Shown in pieces: positions 1 through 10,528 of a DNA stretch of 64,000 bases (within the stretch, counting starts at the first letter, position 1; each line of letters opens with the position of its first letter). The notes under the pieces were generated by a model. The model searched no databases. It was not told the DNA's origin and saw nothing but the letters and a program-made list of their open reading frames with translations. The position numbers and the translations under genes were made by a program. Origin of the DNA: Limnomonas spitsbergensis (lineage: Eukaryota > Chlorophyta > Chlorophyceae > Chlamydomonadales); the NCBI GenBank assembly GCA_037349105.1, contig JAYJMM010000114.1, positions 5,633,501 to 5,697,500 of the forward strand, given 5' to 3'.

Positions 1-3000
1 GCAGCGCCCGGCCGTCTCCGAGCGCCACTCTCAGAGACAGGTCGCTGCCGCCCTCGCTGGAAGGCACGCCGCCACCCTCACTCGACGGCACGGCGGCTGC
101 AGCGGATGCCTGCCCGGAGTCGCTGCCGTGCTGCCCGCCCTCAGCCTCCTCCACCTAAAAGCAGAAGAAGAAGCCATCAAGTCTTAGTGCACCAATTCAT
201 ACTTTGAACAGAGGGTAACGATGGAGGCAACAACAAAACTGGCCATCACCACCCCACAGCCTGATCTGAGATACTGGGGAGGGCGCTGGGGGAGGGTATT
301 TTAGGGTTCAGGGGATGGCTTGGATCAAAGCTAAACCAGAACCTTGTCCTTCAGGTTCAGGGCTCACGGCGAGTAGGGGGGCTGGACGAAGGGAAGCACT
401 CGTGTAGCATAAACCCAGCCCGGGATGGCTTAACCCTTTACCGGAAGTAGGGTTGACCATGCCCTAACTGATATTACGGTTGGCTAAACCCCAACCGTCT
501 TCAGGGTTGGACAAGCGCTAACCGGTTCAAGGTTGCACGATGAGCCAACAGATTTGAAGGCTACTTAAACCCTCGCCCGCTTCAGGATTGGATCAACCCT
601 CACCCCGCCCTCACCTGCATCGATATGTCAACAACAATGATGGTGATGTTGTCGCGGCTCCCGCGCTCCATTGCCTTCTTTGCCAGCACGCTGGCCGCCA
701 CGCGGCAGGCCCCGTGCATGGACATGCCGCGCTCCTTGCAGCGTAGGATGCAGCGGTGGGCCGTGTTCATCGCCTCCTAGACAACACAGGGGCAGGGGTT
801 CAGGCCTAGGCTTTGCTGAAGTTTCTACATGCTGCTGCGTGGGTTGACGCGTCTTGGTTCATGGTAATGGCTCCCACCATGCTGCTAAACAGTGTTTAGG
901 GTCGGGGTTTGTACATCTGTACTGCCGGGCAGGATCCAAGGCTCGGATTCTCACCAAGCTGCTCTGAAAGTTTAACGCCAAACCATCACGACTGGCTACC
1001 ACCGTGCTGCTGATCAGCAGCGTTTCTTTTTTCTGCTACACACCCATCTCTGGCAGGCCGCCCCACGGCCGTGAAAGGCCTGATTGGGACCGGACTTGGG
1101 TCGGCCTACGACTGGTGGCCAAAAGCAGCATGGCTGGCCTCGAATGGGCCCCCCGGCCTGAGGCCGGAGTGCGGCTGACATGTAGCCGAGTCATGCACAA
1201 AAATACTCTGCTTCTAAGGCTTACAGGGTTAGGGTTTGTTCAGGTTCTGGTTGTGCTGCTGAAAACAGGTTAGGGCTTAGGGTTCATGGTCCCTCCCACT
1301 GAGCTCATTAATGGGGCAAGGGTTTGTACAGGTTCTCACAGAGCTGCAAGGCAGGGTTCAGGTTGTCAGATAGCTTTCGAGAGAGCTCAATGGTAGCTTA
1401 AATGGTCTCCATTGGGGGTTTGGGGTTTAAGGTTGAGGGTTAAATGGTCTCCGTTTGGGGTTTAGGGTTTAATGGTCTCCGTTTAGGGTTGAGGATTTAA
1501 TGGAATCCGTTTAGACACGAGTCCTCGCCCTGCTGCTCAATACATCCCACACGTCTAGTTTAAGGTTCAGGGTTCAGACACATGTACTCACCGTGCTGCT
1601 GAACACATCCCACAAGCCGTCTGTAGCAATGATCAGGATCTCGTCTTCTGGGCAACGTAGTCGACACAACATCTGCGACACATAGAAAGGGAAACAACCA
1701 GATGAACAAACAGGTGGGCAGGCTGGCCTTGCAAAGCACAATCGACACAGCATCTGCAACACAAGAGATGGCGAACAACCAGATGAACAAACAGGTGGGC
1801 AGGCTGGCCTTGCAAAGCACAATCGACACAGCATCTGCAACACAAGAGATGGCGAACAACCAGATGAACAAACAGGTGGGCAGGCTGGCCTTGCAAAGCA
1901 CAATCGACACAGCATCTGCAACACAAGAGATGGCGAACAACCAGATGAACAAACAGGTGGGCAGGCTGGCCTTGCAAAGCACAATCGACACAGCATCTGC
2001 AACACAAGAGATGGCGAACAACCAGATGAACAAACAGGTGGGCAGGCTGGCCTTGCAAAGCACAATCGACACAGCATCTGCAACACAAGAGATGGCGAAC
2101 AACCAGATGAACAAACAGGTGGGCAGGCTGGCCTTGCAAAGCACAAAAGGCACAGCATTTGCAACATTTTCACAAAGGTGGGAAATCAGGTGTGCAGGCA
2201 GACATTGCGACGACGTAGCGCAAGTGGCACGACATCATCAGCAAAACGAAAAACACCATGCTCTGATTTATGATTGCTGCCCACCTCTGGCTCCGCAATG
2301 ACGAACGGGCGCATGCAGTGGTCGCCGATGGAGCGGGACATGGCGAGGAAGCCCTGGACGCGGCCTGACACTACCTTACCGCCCGCAAGTCGGATGCGGG
2401 CCTGCGAAAACAGATAATATGAATGTTAGGGTCTATGGTAGGTTTTACCACATTCCAGGGTCTAGGTTTCATTGCTACACAAGGGGAGGCGAAAGTGGCT
2501 GTGTGATACGAACAGCGCGCTGATGCCCGCACCGGCGGCGAAAGATATTTGGGTGGATACGGCGACAATGCAACGAGACCAAGTAAGTGTCATGAAACCG
2601 GGCTCTCTTGCGGGCCTCAGATAAAACACAAGCAGGCCGAATCCACGTGCCAGTCCCCACAGCCAGCAGGCAACGCCACAACATCGAGCGCTTCACAAAC
2701 ACGTATGCCCTCCAGCAAAGAAGAAAAAGGCGATGACGTCATTGCCCCGGTGACTAATCCCATTCTCTGCCCCAGCCAAGAACCAGGCCCCGGTGACTAA
2801 CCCCATTCTCTGCCCCAGCCAAGAAACAGGCCCCGGTGACTAACCCCATTCTCTGCCCCAGCCAAGAACCAGGCCCCGGTGAGTCACCCCATTCTCTGCC
2901 CCAGCCAAGAACCAGGCCCCGGTGACTAACCCCATTCTCTGCCCCAGCCAAGAACCAGGCCCCAGTGACTAACCCCATTCTCTGCCCCAGCCAAGAACCA

Positions 3001-6000
3001 GGCCCCGGTCAGCCTTTAACAAACAACTGGCATTGATCTCGGCATCATGATTTTGTGTGAGAGAAACACCAACGTACATTCCCTGCCTCACACCCACCTG
3101 ATCCACATCTACCCCCAGCTCAGGGTCTACCCCGACCCTAAACCCTCGTTGGACCCCGGCTTTTAGTTTATCCTGAACCTTAACCCTCACTTGCACCCGG
3201 GGAGGGGTTTACCCTGACCCTAAGCCCTTGTCTGACCCCAGCTAAAGAGCGGATTATGAACCTACACCCTCATTCATACCCAAGGGGGCTTTACCCTGAC
3301 CCTAAACCCTCGTCTGCCCCCTGGGAGGACTCCATCTTGCCCTTAACCCTTAACATTCATTTGACCCCAGCTAAAGTCTTATTCTGAACCTACACCCTCA
3401 ATTGCCCCTGGGGAGGGGTTCAACCTGAAACTAAGCCCTCGTTTGCCCCCGGATAGAAGCTTGTGACACACTCACTGTCTCGTCAGGCCGGTTGGGTTTG
3501 TGATCATCAGTCAAGGCGATGGTGTCACCACTCTTGAGCATAACAGCACGAGAGTCACCTGGACGAAGAAAACAGGCGAGTTTCAAAACACTTGACATAA
3601 GTCCAAATGTTATAAAACAATTTGCAGTTTTTAAACGAGGAAACACATACCGTATATCCAGCACTCACAATTACTGCCACATGAGTCTGACGATCAAACA
3701 AGCGACCTGGCGGTCAGCCCGCCCTCTGACAAAAGCATCAGCGACCGAAGGTGTACGTTTGCAACTTGGGCGGGGCTAAGGGACGAGGGTGGCGGGTTTA
3801 GCGTCAGGGTCTAAGGTTGAGGGTATAGGGTGAATGGTCAGGGTGATTACGAGTATAAAAACAAACTCGCATAATCCAGGTCGTTCCACCTCCATGCACA
3901 CCTCTCACGGCACTATGCCAACACCAGTTGCGTATGTGTGTGTGTTTTCCAACAACTGTGAAGACTTCCATGGCTCCCATGCACGCCCCCGCCTCGAGTA
4001 CGGGCAAGCAGGGTTTCAGATCAGGGTCGAGGTTTTGGAACGTCGCGTTTCTCGCACCGCATTGTGCCCCGTCCAGGCGCGCCTCTTTTGGACAGTCGCG
4101 ACGCCAGCCATGGCACCCTTGTGCTCCCCTTTCCCAGTCAGGGCGCATGTGAACTGGTCATTTCGAAACCACACGCTTACCACATTGGGCCGCCCACATG
4201 TGCATCTTTCTGATCATCAAAACGACGGCCATAGCTCCCCCACACTCCCCCGGCGGTGTTCCCACAGTTTAATGTGTTCCTCGCTCTATCCCCGCTCACC
4301 GCAGTGGGCCACCCAGATGTGTGTCTTGCCGACAATGGAAACAACTGCCAAGCTGTCACATGCTCCACCATCTCTATGCCGGTGTGCATACAGTTTAATT
4401 AATCCCTCCTTCAATCCCCTCTCACCGCAATGTGCCACCCAGATGTGTGTCTTGCCGACAATGGAAACAACTGCCAAGCTGTCACATGCTCCACCATCTC
4501 TATGCCGGTGTGCATACAGTTTAATTAATCCCTCCTTCAATCCCCTCTCACCGCAATGTGCCACCCAGATGTGTGTCTTGCCGACAATGGAAACAACTGC
4601 CAAGCTGTCACATGCTCCACCATCTCTATGCCGGTGTGCATACAGTTTAATTAATCCCTCCTTCAATCCCCTCTCACCGCAATGTGCCACCCAGATGTGT
4701 GTCCTGCCGACAATGGAAACAACTGCCAAGCAGTCACATGCTCCACCATCTCTATGCCGGTGTGCATACAGTTTAATTAATCCCTCCTTCAATCCCCTCT
4801 CACCGCAATGTGCCACCCAGATGTGTGTCTTGCCGACAATGGAAACAACTGCCAAGCTGTCACATGCTCCACCACCTCTATGCCGGTGTGCATACAGTTT
4901 AATTAATCCCTCCTTCAATCCCCTCTCACCGCAATGTGCCACCCAGATGTGTGTCTTGCCGACAATGGAAACAACTGCCAAGCTGTCACATGCTCCACCA
5001 CCTCTATGCCGGTGTGCATACAGTTTAATTAATCCCTCCTTCAATCCCCTCTCACCGCAATGTGCCACCCAGATGTGTGTCTTGCCGACAATGGAAACAA
5101 CTGCCAAGCTGTCACATGCTCCACCATCTCTATGCCGGTGTGCATACAGTTTAATTAATCCCTCCTTCAATCCCCTCTCACCGCAATGTGCCACCCAGAT
5201 GTGTGTCTTGCCGACAATGAAAACAACTGCCAAGCTGTCACATGCTCCACCATCTCTATGCCGGTGTGCATACAGTTTAATTAATCCCTCCTTCAATCGA
5301 CTCTCACCGCAATGTGCCACCCAGATGTGTGTCTTGCCGACAATGGAAACAACTGCCAAGCTGTCACATGCTCCACCATCTCTATGCCGGTGTGCATACA
5401 GTTTAATTAATCCCTCCTTCAATCCCCTCTCACCGCAATGTGCCACCCAGATGTGTGTCTTGCCGACAATGGAAACAACTGCCAAGCTGTCACATGCTCC
5501 ACCATCTCTATGCCGGTGTGCATACAGTTTAATTTATCCCTCCTTCAATCCCCTCTCACCGCAATGTGCCACCCAGATGTGTGTCTTGCCGACAATGGAA
5601 ACAACTGCCAAGCTGTCACATGCTCCACCATCTCTATGCCGGTGTGCATACAGTTTAATTAATCCCTCCTTCAATCCCCTCTCACCGCAATGTGCCACCC
5701 AGATGTGTGTCTTGCCGACAATGGAAACAACTGCCAAGCTGTCACATGCTCCACCATCGCTATGCCGGTGTGCATACAGTTTAATTAATCCCTCCTTCAA
5801 TCCCCTCTCACCGCAATGTGCCACCCAGATGTGTGTCTTGCCGACAATGGTAACAACTGCCAAGCTGTCACATGCTCCACCATCTCTATGCCGGTGTGCA
5901 TACAGTTTAATTAATCCCTCCTTCAATCGACTCTCACCGCAATGTGCCACCCAGATGTGTGTCTTGCCGACAATGGAAACAACTGCCAAGCTGTCACATG

Positions 6001-8280
6001 CTCCACCATCTCTATGCCGGTGTGCATACAGTTTAATTAATCCCTCCTTCAATCCCCTCTCACCGCAATGTGCCACCCAGATGTGTGTCTTGCCGACAAT
6101 GGAAACAACTGCCAAGCTGTCACATGCTCCACCATCTCTATGCCGGTGTGCATACAGTTTAATTAATCCCTCCTTCAATCCCCTCTCACCGCAATGTGCC
6201 ACCCAGATGTGTGTCTTGCCGACAATGGTAACAACTGCCAAGCTGTCACATGCTCCACCATCTCTATGCCGGTGTGCATACAGTTTAATTAATCCCTCCT
6301 TCAATCCCCTCTCACCGCAATGTGCCACCCAGATGTGTGTCTTGCCGACAATGGAAACAACTGCCAAGCTGTCACATGCTCCACCATCTCTATGCCGGTG
6401 TGCATACAGTTTAATTAATCCCTCCTTCAATCCCCTCTCACCGCAATGTGCCACCCAGATGTGTGTCTTGCCGACAATGGTAACAACTGCCAAGCTGTCA
6501 CATGCTCCACCATCTCTATGCCGGTGTGCATACAGTTTAATTAATCCCTCCTTCAATCGACTCTCACCGCAATGTGCCACCCAGATGTGTGTCTTGCCGA
6601 CAATGGAAACAACTGCCAAGCTGTCACATGCTCCACCATCTCTATGCCGGTGTGCATACAGTTTAATTAATCCCTCCTTCAATCCCCTCTCACCGCAATG
6701 TGCCACCCAGATGTGTGTCTTGCCGACAATGGTAACGACGGCCGTGGCACCCACAAACTCCCCCGCCTCCGTGCCAGCGAGCTCCTGGTCCGTCATGCCG
6801 AATGAGGCGCGCAACGCATCCGTGACCACAGCCGTAGGACACATGGAGTCACCTGTTCCAGGGGTCAGGATACAAGGTTCAAACACACACCCTAGACCTA
6901 CTTTCCTAGATTTAGGGACTCGTGTGTTGTAGGGTTCACCCCCTTGGCTGACCCAAATGCGTCCAAGGGTGTGTCCATGCAGCTGAGTCACAGAACAAAA
7001 TAAACCCTGGCGCCTGCGCAGGGCCTTGTGTTCCTCTACTTCCCCCTTGCCTGACCCAAAGGCATCAAGACGGAGCCCATGCAGCTGAGTCACAAAACAA
7101 AAGGAACCCTGGCGCCTGCGCAGGGCCTTGTGTTCCTCTGCCTTCCCCACCTCACCTGATTCAAACGCGTCGGAGGCCATGTCCATGCTGCCTGTCTTGA
7201 ACAGCGACCCGGAGGGCGGCGAGGAGCAGGCAGAGCTGCCATCCATTTGGCCGCATATGATGGTCTTAAGGTACGATGTGAAGTGGCGGTGCAGCCTGAG
7301 GTGGGAGGGTGGTGAATAATATGAAAATAAAACCTGAATCATTCCATTTTCGATTATAAGGCCGCATCCATTCATCCCCATATCCCATGGTCTAGAGGTT
7401 CAATGCCAAATGGCCGTGATGCCTGCCTGCCACCCAGTGTCCAGAAACAATCCTCTCCGAGGGTGGCTGCCTGATACCTGGGAAGCAGACAGCAGTCTGG
7501 GTGTCAGGTACCAAGTGCCAGCAGGCTGGGTGCCAGGTGTGAAGTGCCAGCGGACTGCCAATAGATCGGGTGCCAGGCGCCTGGGCAGCAGACGGCGGAC
7601 TGCCATACTTCAGTGCATCGTTCCCCCGGTCTCAACCCTAAACCGAGTTTTTGAACACAACCCCGTCAGGGCAGTGCTGCGCCACCTCGTCACCGGCATT
7701 GGACACAAAAAATCGAGATAAAAAGAAAATGATCACATGTTTCTGTGTTGAAAGTTTGAAACCCTAAACCCAGACGTGGTTTTAATCGCACCTGTCAGGG
7801 CAGTGTTGCGCGTCCTCTTCACCGTCATGGCCAGGAAACAAAAATACGAGAGTGAAAAAGATCATCCTCTATTTTCGTGTCAAAACCCTTACAGCAGACG
7901 TGGTCCTCTTGATCGCACCTGTCAGAGCAGTGCTGCGCCACCTCGTCGCCGCCATGGCCGTCAAACACTGAGAAGAATGCGAGGTCCTCGGGGAAGCCTG
8001 CAGAACCAATAGGGTTGGGTCATCATGACAGGAATGGCAAAGCTTGATTTCAGCTTTGAGGTACATTTCAGCTGCATGTCAGCCATCTCCTGGCCTCAGG
8101 CGCCGCCAGTCTCGCTGCATACGCCTGTGTCTAGAGGCCGGTCAAGGTTTGGTACCCTGGTTCCAACTGGACCTACGGCAGCCTCGGTTTGAAGGGGGCC
8201 AAGGCGAAAATATCAAAACTGGGTGCCTGTTTCAAATTATGCAGAGACAAATGCCATCAGATTGACTAAGTCCGCCTGTT

Positions 8281-8312
<32 letters not shown>

Positions 8313-9603
8313 CAGCCTGGGTGGGTCGAAGTGACGTCAGCCCCTCGCGCTTGGTACATCTGCCCTCCTGTGCTGGTTACATCACAGGCAAAACGCTTGC
8401 TCCCGCTCGCAAAAAATGATGCATCCTTAGGCCAATCACAGGCTGCACGCCAGCACCCAGTAGAGGATAGCATACTTGGTGTGCTCCGCCATGCAGCCAT
8501 GCAGGGATGTTTCGACTCAATGGCCAGTTCCGGCTTAAGGGGCCGGCCACGAATTAAAAAAAATTGACACTTTTCCCCAGCAGGCCAGCAGTGCCCAGCG
8601 TTAGCAGCAGACCAGCAGTGGGCAGCAATAGCAGGGAATGAACTAAAACTCTTTAAAGTAATGTGAGTACCGGTATACAGAAAGGGGATTACAGTTACAC
8701 TGGTATAGTGGTATGAGGGTAACTCATAAGTCATAAGTGGCCACCATCCCTCCCATGCCCATGCTGCGTGCGACCTCTTAATTCCACAGGTGCACTGCGC
8801 GGGACCAGTGCGGTGTTGCATGCGCATGGCGCTCCGCCGACAGCGCCTGCCCATGCAGAGTTGCATGGGCCGGGGCGTTCCGCAGCAGTTGCACGAAAAT
8901 ACTTCATCACATCCCCAGCAATATCGAGCGACGGTCGACCACTGTGCAGATGAACCGAAGCCTAGGTCCAGAGGAGGTTTCAGCTCTCCATGGACAGCCC
9001 AGTCATGCAGGGCATGCTGAACTGATGGGTCCCGTTGGGTGGCATGGCCTAATGCCCAGCCCCAGTCCATAGCGGCATGCACTTGTGAAGCTGCAGTGCA
9101 TCGATTACATCTTTGCCGTCAGTGCTGAATAGGGGATGTTCAGACCAAGGGTCTGACAAGCACGAGTGGGGGGGCATGCCTGGCTGTCACTTTCATGCCT
9201 CTGATGCTAGTTCATGTGAACAGACCCCAGGGGAAGACAGGCAGGCAGACAGGCAGCAAGGAAGGCCGTGAGACCGAGCTGCGGGCGAGACGAAGAGCTG
9301 AAATATAAGAGCATTGTCGAAGCTATCGGGTGCTCCGGTTCTACCGCGAGCACCCGGAATGGGGAGGACTGGCTGGCTACTGAGGGGCGAGTGCGGAAGC
9401 AACTCCGTTGGCGGGTGCAATAACGCACCCTGTCAGCTGCTGCTGTCATGAGATACCTGCTGCGCTGAAGATCGAGGGTCAGTCGCACCTGGAATCGACA
9501 GCGAGGGATCCTCGGCTGAAGAGGCGTCGTGCTGCGGAGACGTTTCTTGTCCGACGCCGTGTGAAGGCGAGCTCAGCTTCTCCTGAACGGAGTAACTATC
9601 CTC
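1..9603 (-). CDS. PP2C-family Ser/Thr protein phosphatase, multi-exon, 3' end outside the window
   Basis: A metal-dependent phosphatase that removes phosphate from Ser/Thr. Exons in transcription order: 9489-9603 (candidate, Ser-rich), 7919-7997 ([13 protein letters not shown], metal-binding motif), a poorly bounded piece at about 7156-7264, 6694-6852 ([20 protein letters not shown]), 3476-3558 ([11 protein letters not shown], then [10 protein letters not shown]), 2285-2401 ([20 protein letters not shown]), 1592-1672 ([19 protein letters not shown]), 615-776 ([13 protein letters not shown]) and 1-154 (acidic, Ser/Gly-rich tail, open to the edge). From 6852 down to 1 all junctions are GT-AG and the phases agree, so the catalytic core is secure. 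The metal Asp residues of DGHGG, DG and DN are present. The tail after VVDI is not part of the usual core. The join between the 7919 and 6852 exons and the true start codon are unresolved. The introns hold three junction-spanning repeat arrays, listed separately. Confidence 0.85.
1018..1210. mobile_element. MITE-like element, copy 1
   Basis: About 190 bp in a PP2C intron. It begins with CAGCGTTTCTTTTTTCTGCT and ends with a near-inverted version (AAAAATACTCTG). The middle is related to the copies at 11232 and 16014 (GGCAGGCCGCCCC, GGCCTGATTGGGACC). The flanking octamers match only partly, so the insertion boundaries are approximate. Confidence 0.5.
1692..2147. repeat. 81-bp minisatellite, six copies, spanning a splice acceptor
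   Basis: ATGAACAAACAGG recurs at 1702, 1783, 1864, 1945, 2026 and 2107, a period of exactly 81 bp. On the minus strand each unit carries a copy of the acceptor and first codons of the PP2C exon 1592-1672 (TTGCAG then ATGCTGTGTCGA). The units appear to descend from that intron-exon junction. Because 81 is a multiple of three, long open frames arise in several frames; these are by-products. Confidence 0.93.
2741..3007. repeat. 43-bp tandem repeat, about six copies
   Basis: The unit contains GGTGACTAACCCCATTCTCT and CCCCAGCCAAGAACC, with a period of 43 bp (GGTGACTAA at 2749, 2792 and 2835). It lies in the PP2C intron between exons 3476-3558 and 2285-2401. From there to about 3450 the intron is degenerate CCCTAAACCCT-like sequence. 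Confidence 0.9.
4300..6740. repeat. 126-bp array: 20 copies of a PP2C exon end plus its splice donor
   Basis: GTGTCTTGCC recurs every 126 bp from 4321 to 6715, 19 exact periods. On the minus strand each unit reads [13 protein letters not shown] followed by the donor GTGAG, then intron-like sequence, then CTTGGCAG and the exon end again. The copy at 6694-6740 is the 3' part of the real PP2C exon 6694-6852; the others lie in the downstream intron. Units are nearly identical, with a few shared variants (CCCCTC/CGACTC, GGAAAC/GGTAAC) suggesting recent expansion in blocks. The frame is open on both strands, which produces long spurious ORFs. Confidence 0.97.
7640..7919. repeat. Degenerate intronic copies of the PP2C DGHGG exon end
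   Basis: The end of exon 7919-7997 (GACGAGGTGGCGCAGCACTG then CTGACAG and the donor GTGCGAT, minus strand) is echoed near 7800 and again near 7660, about 130-140 bp apart. The copies lack an intact DGHGG motif. Confidence 0.75.
8010..9488. other. Non-coding stretch, PP2C intron or 5' region
   Basis: No supportable coding sequence on either strand. It holds a (CAG)n tract at 8283-8310, a few CA- and GC-rich patches and no obvious transposon. An upstream PP2C exon could be hidden here. Confidence 0.4.
8283..8310. repeat. CAG trinucleotide microsatellite
   Basis: About nine CAG units in a row, in non-coding sequence. Confidence 0.9.
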
Positions 9604-10528
9604 CTGGCGAGGAAAATATGGGGGGAGGGGAAGGGTTTTTTAATAACTATATACTGCAATTGGTGATGAGTTATATGTCGAAAGCACGACACAATCTGAT
9701 CGGTCTCTAGAATACTGCACACACGCCCTCTGGGTAGCTAGGGCGGGGTGTTTTGGTGTTCTCACCATGTGCTTTCCGAGTCCTTGTGTGGTCTTGACGC
9801 CATATCCCTGCATGACATAATGAAAGGTGTTATCAACACAACAGCTCCGAGCGGGGTTTCGATGCTGACGATACAATATTATGCAGCTAAGAGAGCTTGT
9901 GGCGCACCGTGTATGGGGATCTCGCACTCCTGATTTCATCTGCAAAGAGAGATCCCGAGCTCTCTGCAAGCAGAGAGCTAAATCCAAACTCCTCCTTCAA
10001 TTCGTAGCACAACCCGGCATTGCAGCAGCTCTTATTGACAAGGTTAACCTCGTGAGTGGCCATATATTGGGCCTAGGCCCAATTAAGACGGGCAGTAGCG
10101 TCCTGTCCCAGAAGGCCGGACAAGCAGCTCGTATCCACGTAGGTAGGTGTAGAATAAGGCCAGTGACTTGAAAAAGCTTGTTATCATGCACCGCGTATCA
10201 CTAAAAGGCGACGCGTGTCAAAGGCAGCTCGTATGAAGTCCCCAACTATCCTCACCTTTCAGTCCGTACTGTCAATACTGCCAATCAGTTGTCGACGCAC
10301 CGTACAAACCGAGACCCTGTCCCGTCCTCCCTCCTCACTCGTGCACCTCCCCCCAACCTCACCCGTCCTTCGCCTCAACTTCCGCCTCCACTTCCGCACC
10401 AACCTTCAAGAACACATCCCGTAAAATCGGATCCCCTCACTTCTCTCTACGTGGCAGCGTCAGGCCCAAAACAGCGTAACAGCTTTCGCCCATTTGTACA
10501 TCCGCCCGTTCAGCCTATTCCGGCTGTC
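9604..10528. promoter_or_regulatory. Probable divergent promoter region
   Basis: This lies between the outermost candidate PP2C exon (-) and the L-galactose dehydrogenase start codon (+). No gene is recognisable. The last 250 bp before 10529 are C/T-rich, as expected of a 5' UTR. No TATA box can be assigned with confidence. Extra PP2C 5' exons could lie here. Confidence 0.35.

Noticed and set aside
1560..2301. Several 170-200-codon frames over the 81-bp array
   Set aside because: Same reason: 81-bp periodicity keeps frames open on both strands.
3834..6932. 1032-codon plus-strand open frame over the 126-bp array
   Set aside because: It is the antisense of a PP2C-derived tandem repeat whose period is a multiple of three; no independent coding signal.
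2741..7000. CRISPR array
   Set aside because: Repeats have no unique spacers of constant length and the window is eukaryotic.
4286..7381. Long minus-strand frames through the 126-bp array as continuous protein
   Set aside because: Each unit contains a donor and acceptor and the flanking PP2C exons join in phase without it; read-through is a by-product of the period.
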